In this document: piece after piece, positions 7,714 through 16,584 of the stretch
Numbering within the stretch: the stretch's first letter is position 1
How the letters are laid out: each line of letters starts with the position of its first letter
Made by a program: the position numbers and the translations under genes
Assembly (NCBI GenBank): GCA_965117035.1
Contig: OZ220748.1
Span: 1,364,001-1,428,000 of the forward strand
DNA length: 64,000 nucleotides
Origin: CAZENU01 sp965117035
GTDB taxonomy: Bacteria > Chloroflexota > Dehalococcoidia > Lucifugimonadales > CAZENU01
Reading direction: 5' to 3'
Notes under the pieces: generated by a model
What the model saw: only the letters and a program-made list of their open reading frames with translations
Database searches by the model: none
Told to the model about the DNA's origin: nothing

Positions 7714-8790
7714 TCGAGGGCAATTGGGCTGACTAGGCTCGAGGGCTACCGCCAATCGGGCGTCGGTGTCAGGTTGGCGATAGGCTCGTCCGTCCTGGGG
7801 ATGCTGGTCCTGGCCGCCGCCCTCGTATCGCTCAGCCTCGGCCCCGTCAGCATACCAGCGACCCACGTCGCCTCCATCGTCCTGTCGTCCGCTGGCCTCG
7901 ACCTCGTAGACTTCGGCCGCACCGAGCAGCTCGTAGTCGAGCAGATCAGGCTGCCCCGGATCGTCGTCGGCGCCCTCGTCGGCGCGGCTCTCGGGGTCGC
8001 AGGGGCGACGATGCAGGGCCTGTTCCGCAACCCGATGGCCGACCCCGGCATCATCGGCGTGTCCGCCGGAGGCGCCGTCGGCGCGGTCGTCGCCATCGCC
8101 ACCGGGATGGCGGGCCTGTTCTACCTCGCCCTGCCCGCGTTCGCGTTCGCCGGGGCCCTGGCGGCCACGTTCCTCGTCTACGGCATCGCCGCCGTCGGCG
8201 GGCGCTTCTCCATGGCGACGCTGCTGCTCGCGGGCGTCGCTGTCAACGCCTTCCTCGGCGCCATCGTCTCCGCGATCATCCTCCTCCTGCCCGACAACTC
8301 CGCGCTCAGGGAGATCCTCTTCTGGCTGGCCGGAGGACTCGACTCCCGCTCTTGGGAGCACGTCCGCATCTCCGCGCCGCTGATTATCGGCGGCGCCATC
8401 GTGGTCATCCTGATGGCGCGCGACCTGAACCTGCTGACGCTGGGCGACGACGAGGCCCGGTCGATGGGAGTCCGGGTAGAGACGGCCCGCGTCACGCTGC
8501 TGGCTGCGTCGGCGCTCGCGACCGGCGCCGCCGTCGCGGTCAGCGGGACCATCGCCTTCGTCGGCCTCGTCACGCCGCACGTGCTCCGGCTCATGCTCGG
8601 GCCCGACCACCGCGTGCTCGTCCCGATGAGCGCCGCCGGGGGCGCCGTCTTCGTCATAGTCGCCGACACCGTCGCCAGGACAATCATCCAGCCGGCCGAG
8701 TTTCGCGTCGGCGTCCTGACCGCCTTCGTCGGCGCCCCCTTCTTCATCCTGCTGCTGATCAGGAACAAGCGCCGGGTCTACTCGCTATAG
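7711..8790 (+). CDS. btuC: Cobalamin ABC transporter permease (FecCD/BtuC family)
   Basis: A 359-residue integral membrane protein of the FecCD family, with about nine to ten hydrophobic segments. Family motifs include LPRIVVGALVGAALGVAGATMQGLFRNPMADPG split over residues 75-110 and VSGTIAFVGLVTPHVLRL near the C-terminus. It forms the membrane channel for corrinoid import with the binding protein and ATPase encoded next. A TTG start at 7711 is used here; an inner TTG at 7774 is possible because no strong ribosome-binding site marks the first. Substrate is assigned from the riboswitch and neighbouring cob genes. Confidence 0.9.
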   Translation: MSRAIGLTRLEGYRQSGVGVRLAIGSSVLGMLVLAAALVSLSLGPVSIPATHVASIVLSSAGLDLVDFGRTEQLVVEQIRLPRIVVGALVGAALGVAGATMQGLFRNPMADPGIIGVSAGGAVGAVVAIATGMAGLFYLALPAFAFAGALAATFLVYGIAAVGGRFSMATLLLAGVAVNAFLGAIVSAIILLLPDNSALREILFWLAGGLDSRSWEHVRISAPLIIGGAIVVILMARDLNLLTLGDDEARSMGVRVETARVTLLAASALATGAAVAVSGTIAFVGLVTPHVLRLMLGPDHRVLVPMSAAGGAVFVIVADTVARTIIQPAEFRVGVLTAFVGAPFFILLLIRNKRRVYSL

Positions 8791-8814
8791 CGACCTGAGT
8801 CCAAAGGAGTCACA

Positions 8815-9921
8815 TTGCCAGTTACGCAGCTTCGCGTCCTCACAGCCTCGACTATCGCCCTGTTCGCCATTGCGCTGGCGGCTTGCACGTCCGAAACGCC
8901 GGCGCCGACAGCGGCGCCCACGGCGGCCCCGACCACGGCGCCGACCCCCGCGCCCACCCCCGCGCCAGAACCCACGGCCACCCCGGAGACCGCGCTGAAG
9001 GCGTTCGAGAACGTGCGCGGTATCGTCGACCCGACCAACTTCGGCTGGCCGCGCGAGGTCGAAGGCCTGAACGGGGTCGTCAGCATCCCGGCGAAGCCCC
9101 AGCGCATCATCACCGCCTCCGTCGGACACGACGAGATGGCCCTCGCCCTCGTACCGGTCGAGCGGCTCGTCGGCGTCGGCAGCGCGACGAAGAACGCGAC
9201 CTACTCCAACGTCGCGCCGTACGTCCAGGATATCGCCCAGGTATCGCGCGACCCGGAGACGATCATCGCGCAGTCGCCGGACGTCATCGTCACCAGCCCC
9301 TTCTTCCCCGCGGAGGCTATAGAGGCGCTGTCGAAGATCGGCATACCGGTCATCCAGACCGAGCTGAAGCACGACCCCGAGGCGCGTATCAACAGCATCC
9401 TGCTCATGGGCTACATCTTCGGCGAGGAGGAGCGCGCGCTGGAGTTCGCCGCCGAGGTCAGCGACCGCTACGAGTCGCTGGTCGCCATAACCTCCAGGGC
9501 CGGACCGCGACCCAGGGTCCTGGCGCTCACGCAGTACTCGGACAAGCTGTGGGTCGCGGGCGGAAACTCCACCGAGGGCGGCGTGATCGTCGCCGCCGGC
9601 GGCATCAACGCCGCCGAGGAGGCGGGAGTCGACGGCAACCAGACCACCAGCCTCGAAGGCGTCATCGCAATGGACCCGGAGGTCATCATCATCGCCCAGC
9701 CGGTCGAGTTCGGCGCCGAGGACTTCCTGCAGAGCCTGTTCGCCAACGAGGCGCTCGCCGAGCTGCCGGCGATCAGGAACGACCGGGTCCATATCGTCGA
9801 GAGCAAGCACTTCACCACCCTCTCCTACTGGAACATCCGCGGGGCCGAGGACCTCGCCCGCATACTCTGGCCGGACGCCTTCCCGGAGCCGGCGACGGCC
9901 ACCTTCAGCATGGCAAAATAG
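8815..9921 (+). CDS. btuF: Cobalamin-binding lipoprotein of the B12 ABC transporter
   Basis: A 368-residue periplasmic-binding-protein family member (TroA/BtuF fold). It begins at a TTG preceded by AAAGGAG. The signal peptide ends in the lipobox ALAAC (Cys about residue 23). A Thr/Pro/Ala-rich linker covers residues 26-58, a common feature of Chloroflexota lipoproteins. The binding domain shows PQRIITASVGHDEMALAL, the two-lobed pattern VERLVGVG, SPDVIVTSPFFPAEAI and GGINAAEEAG. It should capture corrinoids outside the cell and deliver them to BtuC. Confidence 0.9.
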   Translation: MPVTQLRVLTASTIALFAIALAACTSETPAPTAAPTAAPTTAPTPAPTPAPEPTATPETALKAFENVRGIVDPTNFGWPREVEGLNGVVSIPAKPQRIITASVGHDEMALALVPVERLVGVGSATKNATYSNVAPYVQDIAQVSRDPETIIAQSPDVIVTSPFFPAEAIEALSKIGIPVIQTELKHDPEARINSILLMGYIFGEEERALEFAAEVSDRYESLVAITSRAGPRPRVLALTQYSDKLWVAGGNSTEGGVIVAAGGINAAEEAGVDGNQTTSLEGVIAMDPEVIIIAQPVEFGAEDFLQSLFANEALAELPAIRNDRVHIVESKHFTTLSYWNIRGAEDLARILWPDAFPEPATATFSMAK

Positions 9922-9927
9922 CGCACC

Positions 9928-10824
9928 ATGAACGGCGACAGGCCAGAGGCGGTCAGCGCGCGGGACCTCTCCTGCGAGGTCGACGCCGAGACACTGCTCG
10001 ACGGCGTCACCATGCACGCCGGCCGCGGCCAGCTCGTCGGCCTGATCGGGCCCAACGGCGCGGGCAAGACGACCCTCCTCCGAGCCATATCGGGCATCCT
10101 CGGCTACCGGGACGGCACGGTCCGGCTGGACGGCGCCGACCTGGAGTCGCTGTCCTCCAGGGAGATCGCGGCGGGGCTCGCGCTCGTCCCGCAGATCGCG
10201 CCCTACACCCACGGCTTCACATCCATCGAGCTGGTGCTCATGGGCCGTTACCCGCACCTGGGGCGCTTCCAGGTCGAGGGCAAGGAGGACGACCGCATCG
10301 CCAGGAGCGCGATGCGGCTGACCGAGACGGAGCAGTTCGCCGACAGGACGCTCGACACGCTGTCCGGCGGCGAGCGCCAGCGCGTCTTCGTCTCGCGCGC
10401 CCTGGCGCAGCAGCCCCGCGTGCTCCTGCTGGACGAGCCCACGTCGAACCTCGACGTGCTCCACCAGCTCAAGGTGTTCGACCTGGTGCGGCGGCTGGTC
10501 GACGACGGCCTGACCGCCATCGCCGCCATCCACGACCTGAACATGGCCGCGCGCTACTGCGACCGCCTCGTGCTGCTGCTCGGCGGACGTGTCATCGCCG
10601 AGGGCACGCCCGAGGAGGTGCTGACGCCGGAGACAATCGAGTCCGCGTTCGGCGTGCGGGCCGCCGTCTACCGGGAGCCGGTCACCGGATCGCTGGCGGT
10701 CGGCCTGATCGCCCCCGCGGACGAGCCGCCGGCCCACGACAACCCCGCCGCGACGCGCTCCAACGATAGGCTGCCGCTCCCGGAAGAGGCGGGGCGGCTG
10801 GCGCAGCCCGGAGGTGACTCATGA
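9928..10824 (+). CDS. btuD: Cobalamin ABC transporter ATPase
   Basis: A 298-residue ABC ATPase. Walker A GPNGAGKTT is at residues 41-49, the signature LSGGERQR at 145-152, Walker B VLLLDEPT at 165-172 and the switch His in AAIHDLN. It powers corrinoid import. The C-terminal 60 residues after the ATPase core are extended and Pro/Ala-rich. The gene starts six bases after btuF ends, and its stop overlaps the cobO start (ATGA at 10821), so all are one operon. Confidence 0.92.
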   Translation: MNGDRPEAVSARDLSCEVDAETLLDGVTMHAGRGQLVGLIGPNGAGKTTLLRAISGILGYRDGTVRLDGADLESLSSREIAAGLALVPQIAPYTHGFTSIELVLMGRYPHLGRFQVEGKEDDRIARSAMRLTETEQFADRTLDTLSGGERQRVFVSRALAQQPRVLLLDEPTSNLDVLHQLKVFDLVRRLVDDGLTAIAAIHDLNMAARYCDRLVLLLGGRVIAEGTPEEVLTPETIESAFGVRAAVYREPVTGSLAVGLIAPADEPPAHDNPAATRSNDRLPLPEEAGRLAQPGGDS

Positions 10825-11396
10825 GCGAGCAGGACGCCGGGAAAGAGCCCCGGAAGCTGACCAGGCGCCGACGCGTTCGGCACGGACTCGTCATCGTCAA
10901 CACCGGCGACGGCAAGGGCAAGACGACCGCCGCGCTGGGCGTCATCTTCCGCGCCTGGGGGCGCGACTTCAAGATCAGGATGTTCCAGTTCATCAAGCAC
11001 ACCGGCGCCCGGTTCGGCGAGCAGCGCGCGGCAGAGAAACTGGACATCCCGATCGAGGCGCTCGGGGACGGCTTCACCTGGCTCTCCAAGGACATGGACC
11101 GCACGACCGCGCTCGCCCAGGAGCAGTGGAGGCGATGCAAGGAGGCGATCCTGACGGGCGACGAGGACATCATCGTCCTCGACGAGTTCACATACGCCAT
11201 GCACTACGGCTGGGTCCCGGTCGAGGACGTCGTCGACACGCTGGAGCGCCGGCGCGACACGCTGCACGTCATCATCACCGGCCGGTACGCCCCGCAGGAG
11301 CTGATCGACTGCGCCGACCTGGTCACCGAGATGAAGCTGGTCAAGCACCCCTTCGACGACAAGGGAATCAAGGCGCAGCAGGGCATCGAGTTCTAG
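10821..11396 (+). CDS. cobO: Cob(I)yrinic acid a,c-diamide / cobalamin adenosyltransferase
   Basis: A 191-residue member of the CobA/CobO/BtuR family, which attaches the 5'-deoxyadenosyl group from ATP to reduced corrinoids. The P-loop VNTGDGKGKTTAALG spans residues 26-40. Other family segments are VMFQFIK-like RMFQFIKHTGARFGE, DEDIIVLDEFTYAMHYGW and VIITGRYAPQELIDCADLVTEM. Length matches the family. Start overlaps btuD; the gene ends one base before cobT. Confidence 0.95.
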   Translation: MSEQDAGKEPRKLTRRRRVRHGLVIVNTGDGKGKTTAALGVIFRAWGRDFKIRMFQFIKHTGARFGEQRAAEKLDIPIEALGDGFTWLSKDMDRTTALAQEQWRRCKEAILTGDEDIIVLDEFTYAMHYGWVPVEDVVDTLERRRDTLHVIITGRYAPQELIDCADLVTEMKLVKHPFDDKGIKAQQGIEF

Positions 11397-11397
11397 C

Positions 11398-12468
11398 GTG
11401 GCACTCGACGACGTTGTCGGGCGCATCGTTCCCGCCGACCCCGAAGCGATGGGGGCGGCAGAGCGCCGCCAGGGCCGCCTGACCAAGCCGCCCGGCAGCC
11501 TCGGCCGGCTGGAGGCGCTGTCGGTGCGGCTAGCCGGCATCTTCGGGACCGACCGGCCCGCTCCGCGAGGCAAGACGGTCGTCGTTGCCGCGGCCGACCA
11601 CGGGGTTGTCGCGCAGGGCGTCACCGGCTACCCACAGGAGGTCACGGCGCAGATGGTGCTGAACTTCCTCGCGGGCGGCGCCGCCATCAACGCGATGGCG
11701 CGGACCGCCGGCGTCGGCCTCGTCGTCGTGGACGCGGGCGTCGCGACACCCCTGCCCGACCACCCCGACCTGACGGTCCTCGGCATCGGGCGCGGCACGG
11801 CCGACATCACCGCGGGCCCCGCCATGACGAGGGAGCGGGCGGAGGCGTGCGTTCAAGCCGGCATCGAGCTCGCGCTGGAGGCCGCCGAGAGCGGAGCCGA
11901 CATGATCGGCGCCGGTGACATGGGCATCGGCAACACCACCGCTTCGAGCGCCATCGCCGCCGTGCTCACCGGCAGGCCGCCGAGCGAGACGACCGGGCGC
12001 GGGACGGGACGGAGCGACGTCGAGCTGGCCCACAAGACCGGCGTCGTGGAGCGCGCCCTGGATGTGAACCGCCCCGACCCCGCGGACGGCCTGGACGTGC
12101 TCGCCAGGGTCGGCGGGTTCGAGATCGGTGTGCTGGCGGGCGTCGTGCTCGGCGGCGCGCTCGCCCGGCGGGTCGTCGTGCTCGACGGCTTCATCTCCGG
12201 CGCCGCTTGCCTCGTCGCCCACAGCCTGTGCCCGAACGCCAGGCACTACGTCGTCGCCGCTCACCTGTCGGCAGAGGCGGGGCATCGCGCGGTGCTGTCG
12301 CACCTGGGACTGCGGCCTCTCCTGGACCTCGACATGAGGCTGGGCGAGGGCACGGGCGCGGTGCTGGCGATGGGCTTGGTCGAAGCGGCCGCGGCGTGCC
12401 TGGCCGACATGGCGACATTTGACGAGGCGGGGGTATCCGATAGAGAATCGGACGATGTCGCCACGTAG
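11398..12468 (+). CDS. cobT: Nicotinate-nucleotide-dimethylbenzimidazole phosphoribosyltransferase
   Basis: A 356-residue CobT family protein that makes alpha-ribazole phosphate, the lower-ligand precursor of B12. Family signatures include QGRLTKPPGSLGRLE near residue 25, AADHGVVAQGVTGYPQEVT, GAGDMGIGNTT, GRGTGRSD and the catalytic-Glu segment RLGEGTGAVLAM near the C-terminus. GTG start one base after the cobO stop. Its 3' end overlaps cobS by 14 bases. Confidence 0.95.
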   Translation: MALDDVVGRIVPADPEAMGAAERRQGRLTKPPGSLGRLEALSVRLAGIFGTDRPAPRGKTVVVAAADHGVVAQGVTGYPQEVTAQMVLNFLAGGAAINAMARTAGVGLVVVDAGVATPLPDHPDLTVLGIGRGTADITAGPAMTRERAEACVQAGIELALEAAESGADMIGAGDMGIGNTTASSAIAAVLTGRPPSETTGRGTGRSDVELAHKTGVVERALDVNRPDPADGLDVLARVGGFEIGVLAGVVLGGALARRVVVLDGFISGAACLVAHSLCPNARHYVVAAHLSAEAGHRAVLSHLGLRPLLDLDMRLGEGTGAVLAMGLVEAAAACLADMATFDEAGVSDRESDDVAT

Positions 12469-13234
12469 CGTACTCCGAGACCTCCGGACGGCCATCGCCT
12501 TCCTGACGATCTTCCCGGTCGCGCCCGACGGCGCGGCCGCGATGGGGCCATCCCGTGCTTTCTTCCCCCTCGTCGGGCTCGCGCTGGGGGGCATCCTGGC
12601 CGGGCTCGACTTCGGGGCGCGGCAGGTCCTCCCCGATACGGTCGTCGCGGCTCTCCTGGTCGCGGCGCTGCTCCTGCTGACCCGGGCGATACACACAGAG
12701 GGATTCCTCGACGCCTGCGACGGAATGCTCGGCGGCTACTCCCGCGAGAAGCGGCTCGAGATCCTCCGCGACACGCACGTGGGCGCGTTCGCAGTGGCCG
12801 GGGGAATATGCCTGCTTCTGCTGAAGTGGTCGCTCTTCGCGAACGTTCCCGACGGCACCCGCGCCGCTCTGCTGGGCGTCTTCCCGTGCCTGTCGCGCTT
12901 CGGCATGGTGACGACGATGGCAGCCTTCGACTACGTCCGCGAGAAGGGGCTCGGCACCGCGTTCCAGGACGGCGCCAGCCCCTGGCAGCTGATATTCGGG
13001 TTCGTGACGGCCGCGGTGGCGGCCGGTCTGCTCCTCGGGGCCGCCGGGCTGTTCCTGCTCGGCGCCGCCATAATGGTGTCGCTGGCGGTAGGCTGGTGGA
13101 CCGAGAGGGCGCTGGGAGGGACGACCGGGGACATCTACGGGGCCGTCAACGAGGTGGCGGAGGTGGCGGTCCTGCTCCTCGGCGTCGCCGTCTTCGCCTC
13201 CGCTCCCGAGCTCTACCAGCCCCCGCTCTGGTAG
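12455..13234 (+). CDS. cobS: Adenosylcobinamide-GDP ribazoletransferase
   Basis: A 259-residue membrane enzyme that joins the ribazole lower ligand to adenosylcobinamide-GDP, the last assembly step of cobalamin. The ATG at 12455 gives the family N-terminus LRDLRTAIAFLTIFPV; a start 36 bases upstream is possible but gives an atypical tail. The metal-binding motif DACDGMLGGYSREKRLEILRD lies near residues 88-108 (split by the acidic residues), followed by DTHVGAFAV and several hydrophobic helices. Overlap with cobT implies coupled translation. Confidence 0.93.
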   Translation: MSPRSVLRDLRTAIAFLTIFPVAPDGAAAMGPSRAFFPLVGLALGGILAGLDFGARQVLPDTVVAALLVAALLLLTRAIHTEGFLDACDGMLGGYSREKRLEILRDTHVGAFAVAGGICLLLLKWSLFANVPDGTRAALLGVFPCLSRFGMVTTMAAFDYVREKGLGTAFQDGASPWQLIFGFVTAAVAAGLLLGAAGLFLLGAAIMVSLAVGWWTERALGGTTGDIYGAVNEVAEVAVLLLGVAVFASAPELYQPPLW

Positions 13235-13258
13235 CCGCCCGCCACCACGGTACGAAGG

Positions 13259-13801
13259 ATGAGCAAGACTCTCACACTGGTGCTTGGAGGCGTGCGAGCG
13301 GGCAAGAGCAACTACGCCCAGGAGCTGGCGTCCGACGCCGGGCGGGTGCTCTTCGTCGCCACCGCGGAGGCCGGCGACCCGGAGATGGCCGCCCGCATCG
13401 CGTCCCACCGGAGGACCCGCCCAGTCGACTGGGACACTCTGGAAGAGCCGGTCGACCTCGCGGCCGCCCTCCCGCCCCTGCTGAACCGTTACGACACGGT
13501 GGTGCTCGACTGCCTCACGCTCTGGGTAAGCAACCTGCTGCTCGAAGACGCCGGCGCGGCGCCGACCCGCGGCGACATCCTCTCCGAGACTCGCTCGCTG
13601 CTCGACGTGTACGATGACGGCGACGCCTCGTGGATCGTAGTCAGCAACGAGGTCGGCCTCGGCGTCGTGCCCGCGACCGACCTGGGCCGCGCATACGCAG
13701 ACGAGCTCGGCCGCGTCAACCAGCTCGTAGCCGCAGAGGCGGACGACGTCTACTTCGTCGCGGCGGGACTGCCGCTGAGGATGAAGTCGGGCAACGGCTG
13801 A
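13259..13801 (+). CDS. cobU: Adenosylcobinamide kinase / adenosylcobinamide-phosphate guanylyltransferase
   Basis: A 180-residue bifunctional CobU/CobP enzyme that phosphorylates adenosylcobinamide and then transfers GMP to it. The P-loop GGVRAGKS is at residues 10-17. The motifs VATAEAGDPEMAARIASHR (with the guanylylated His), WDTLEEPVDL, VVLDCLTLWVSNLL and IVVSNEVGLGVVP follow in family order. It closes the riboswitch-led operon and meets cobQ tail to tail 20 bases later. Confidence 0.95.
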   Translation: MSKTLTLVLGGVRAGKSNYAQELASDAGRVLFVATAEAGDPEMAARIASHRRTRPVDWDTLEEPVDLAAALPPLLNRYDTVVLDCLTLWVSNLLLEDAGAAPTRGDILSETRSLLDVYDDGDASWIVVSNEVGLGVVPATDLGRAYADELGRVNQLVAAEADDVYFVAAGLPLRMKSGNG

Positions 13802-13820
13802 CTCTCCCCCGCCGAACCCA

Positions 13821-15347
13821 CTACGCCAACCCCGTTGCGCGGTACACCAGCTCCATGTCCAGGTGCTCGCGGACCAGCGCCGCCAGCTTGTCGTACTCGG
13901 CGTTCGGGTCGACGTCCTCCGTGGAGGCAGGCAGGGCGACACCCCTGCGACGCGACGCGCACTCCAGGATGGACCTGCGTACGGCTCTGTTGTGGAACAG
14001 CCCGTGCAGGTAGGTGCCCAGCGTGAGGCCGTCGTCGTCAAGGGCGCCGTCCGGCTCGTCGACCTCCCTGCCCGACCGGGACTCCACGACGAATGGCTGC
14101 GCATGGCCGGCGGACGACGTTACACCCATGTGTATCTCGTAGGCCGTGACCTCAGCCTCCGCGCAGCCGCCCAGCAGGCCCCGGGCGCCCGCCACACGTC
14201 CCCTCACCTGGTGCGTCGACTTGTGCGGCAGGAACGTTGTGGAGCCGCGCAGCACCCCGAGGCCGGGCGTCTCGGCCCTGGGAGACTCGACGCCGTCCGG
14301 GTCGAGCAGCGCCGCGCCCAGCATCTGGTAGCCGGCGCAGATGCCGACGACTGGCGTGCCGCCGCGCCGGAGCGCCACGACTCGTTCGGCGAGACCGGTC
14401 GCGCGCAGCCAGTCGAGGTCGGCCACGGTGGTCTTGCTGCCGGGCAGGACGACAAGGTCGGGGTCCTCCAGCTCATCGGTCCGGCCGACGTAGCGCACCC
14501 GGACTCCGGGCTCGTGGCGCAGCGGATCGAAGTCGTCGAAGTTGGCGACATGGGGCAGCCGAATGACCGCGACATCCAGGTCTTCGCCGTCGTCCTCGCC
14601 GTTCTCCGGGGTGAGACCCAGGGAGTCCTCCTCGGGAACGTGGATGCCGGTGTAGAACGGGATGACGCCGGCGACCGGCACGCCGGTGCGCTCTTCCAGG
14701 AATTCGAGACCCGGCGCGAGCAGGGACGGGTCGCCGCGGAACTTGTTGATGACGTGGCCCTTGACGAGCGCCCTCTCGTCCGGCTCCAGCAGCGCCATGG
14801 TGCCCACGAACTGGGCGAACACTCCTCCGCGGTCGATGTCTCCCACGAGCAGCACGGGCGCGTCGGCGTGGAGGGCGACCCGCATGTTGACAATGTCGTG
14901 CTGCTTGAGATTGATCTCGGCGGGGCTGCCAGCGCCCTCGATGACGACAACGTCGTACTCTGTTCGAAGGCGATCCAAGGCAGCGGTGACGATATCCCAG
15001 ACCGCCGGCTTGAGGTCGTGGTACTCGCGGGCCGTCGCGACGGCCGCGGGCCTGCCCATCAGCACCACCTGGGAGCGGCTATCGCCCTCCGGCTTGAGCA
15101 GCACGGGGTTCATCTCCGCCCGCGGGGCCGCCATCGCGGCGGCGGCCTGCACGGCCTGCGAGCGGCCGATCTCGGCGCCGTCCGGGGTCGCGTAGGAGTT
15201 GAGGGACATGTTCTGCGCCTTGAAGGGCGCGACCCGGAGTCCGTCCCGCGCGAAGATGCGGCAGAGCGCCGTCGCCAGGACCGACTTGCCCGCGTGGGAC
15301 GACGTCCCCTGCACCATGACGACCCTGGCGCCGCCGCGGCTAGTCAT
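13821..15347 (-). CDS. cobQ: Cobyric acid synthase
   Basis: A 508-residue glutamine-dependent amidotransferase that amidates four corrin side chains to give cobyric acid. The N-terminal dethiobiotin-synthetase-like ATPase has VMVQGTSSHAGKSVLATALC and APFKAQNMSLNS. The C-terminal class I glutaminase has the nucleophile Cys in VVGICAGYQMLG and the late His in GTYLHGLF. The start MTSRGGARVV at 15347 was chosen because GGAG lies 7 bases upstream; the frame continues 14 codons further but without such a site. Transcribed after cobD. Confidence 0.94.
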   Translation of the reverse strand: MTSRGGARVVMVQGTSSHAGKSVLATALCRIFARDGLRVAPFKAQNMSLNSYATPDGAEIGRSQAVQAAAAMAAPRAEMNPVLLKPEGDSRSQVVLMGRPAAVATAREYHDLKPAVWDIVTAALDRLRTEYDVVVIEGAGSPAEINLKQHDIVNMRVALHADAPVLLVGDIDRGGVFAQFVGTMALLEPDERALVKGHVINKFRGDPSLLAPGLEFLEERTGVPVAGVIPFYTGIHVPEEDSLGLTPENGEDDGEDLDVAVIRLPHVANFDDFDPLRHEPGVRVRYVGRTDELEDPDLVVLPGSKTTVADLDWLRATGLAERVVALRRGGTPVVGICAGYQMLGAALLDPDGVESPRAETPGLGVLRGSTTFLPHKSTHQVRGRVAGARGLLGGCAEAEVTAYEIHMGVTSSAGHAQPFVVESRSGREVDEPDGALDDDGLTLGTYLHGLFHNRAVRRSILECASRRRGVALPASTEDVDPNAEYDKLAALVREHLDMELVYRATGLA

Positions 15348-15410
15348 TCCCAAGCTCCGCGGCATCCCGGCGGCGGTGTACCGTCGCAACGGTCCCGTGT
15401 TCGCGTCGGC

Positions 15411-16367
15411 TCATCCCAGGACGGCGTGACGCGCGGCCAGTACGATGAGCGCTACCATCATCGCGAGTACCGCCGTGATCTCGGCGATGTTCGCCGCGGC
15501 GCCGATGTCGTCGGGGTCGGGATCGCGCAGTTCGTCGCCGAGGCGGTAGTGCCCCGGTTTCTCCAGGCGTGTTCCCAGCAGACCCGCCATCGCGCTCATC
15601 GTCCAACCCGCGTTGGGGCTGGCCGTAAGTCCGCGGTCTCGGATCAACGTCTGCCACGCCTGCCGGACCGAGCGGCGATGCACCGCGGCGCTCGCCAGCA
15701 TCAGCAGGGCGCTGACTCGAGCGGGCACGAAGTTCACGACGTCGTCCACGCGCGCGGCGGCCTTGCCCAGGTACTCGTACCGGTCGCGGTGGCCGATCAT
15801 GCTGTCCAACGTGTTCACGGCCCTGTAGACCACCGCGCCAGACACGCCGAGCAGCGCGAAGGCCAGCCAGGGTCCGACGTAGCTGTCGGACGTGTTCTCC
15901 GCAACCGACTCTATTGCCGCGGCGGCCACCAGGGACTCGGTGAGCGACGTGGGGTCGCGGCCGACCAGGCTTCGCAGGCTCTCCTGAGCCTCCTCCAGTC
16001 GCCCGCCGTCAAGGGCCTGCCGCGTGCGATCAGCGGCCGACAGCAGACCCATCACCGTGAAGGAGACCCGCAACGTCACCGCGCCGCCGACCACGTAGGC
16101 CGCGGGACTGATGGCCATCAGCGCCGCCATCAACAGCCAGGTCAGCGCGCCCAGGACGCCCACCACAACGACGACGATAGCGCAGCCGTAGGCGAAGGCC
16201 GACCTGGACCCCTCCGGAGCGTAGCGCTCCAGCAGGGTGATCGCGCGTCCCAGCCAGACCACCGGATGAACCCTGGACGGCGGCTCCGGCAACAGGACGT
16301 CCAGCACCACGGCCAGCAGGAGGACCACGGCATTCAGTGCGAGAAACTGCCACCACTCTGAAAACAT
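15411..16367 (-). CDS. cobD: Adenosylcobinamide-phosphate synthase (CbiB/CobD)
   Basis: A 318-residue membrane protein of the CbiB/CobD family, which couples an aminopropanol arm to cobyric acid. Signatures are LLPEPPSRVHPVVWLGRAI near residue 25, LTESLVAAAAIESVAENTSD, GPWLAFALLGVSGAVVYRA and NTLDSMIGHR, with at least five hydrophobic segments. It lies directly upstream of cobQ on the minus strand. A TATAAT box on the minus strand at 16472-16477 may drive this pair with a 5' leader of about 100 bases; no riboswitch was seen in that leader. Confidence 0.94.
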   Translation of the reverse strand: MFSEWWQFLALNAVVLLLAVVLDVLLPEPPSRVHPVVWLGRAITLLERYAPEGSRSAFAYGCAIVVVVVGVLGALTWLLMAALMAISPAAYVVGGAVTLRVSFTVMGLLSAADRTRQALDGGRLEEAQESLRSLVGRDPTSLTESLVAAAAIESVAENTSDSYVGPWLAFALLGVSGAVVYRAVNTLDSMIGHRDRYEYLGKAAARVDDVVNFVPARVSALLMLASAAVHRRSVRQAWQTLIRDRGLTASPNAGWTMSAMAGLLGTRLEKPGHYRLGDELRDPDPDDIGAAANIAEITAVLAMMVALIVLAARHAVLG

Positions 16368-16471
16368 AGTCGACCTCGCATGCGATCAGCGTCGCGTCGG
16401 TATGGCCCAACTCGATTTCGTGGCGCCGCGAGACCACCTCGGCGGAGGGCCGCGCCGGCGGGAGTGGCCCC

Positions 16472-16477
16472 ATTATA
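16472..16477 (-). promoter_or_regulatory. Candidate -10 box for cobD-cobQ
   Basis: The minus strand reads TATAAT here, about 105 bases upstream of the cobD start. The spacer to a -35 (GTCTAC 17 bases further) is right but that hexamer is weak. It is the only consensus-like -10 in the leader. Confidence 0.4.
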
Positions 16478-16584
16478 CAGACGGTCCGGCGGGCGTAGAC
16501 CCTCTGCGGCCGTGACGTGCCGCTTGAACGCCGGACGCAGCGGTGGGATCATGTCGGCATGTTGGCCGCCGAGCACGCGGAGCA

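Noticed and set aside
8785..10737. Long open frame on the minus strand (650 codons) opposite btuF-btuD
   Set aside because: High GC makes long antisense frames. The plus strand carries complete, recognisable btuF and btuD, and the antisense protein is low-complexity Arg/Gly/Asp-rich without motifs.
13863..16361. 832-codon plus-strand frame opposite cobQ and cobD
   Set aside because: It is a shadow of two well-supported cob genes and has no family signature.
16368..16560. Second B12 riboswitch upstream of cobD
   Set aside because: Neither the B12 box nor the GCCACTG core is present on the minus strand in this leader.
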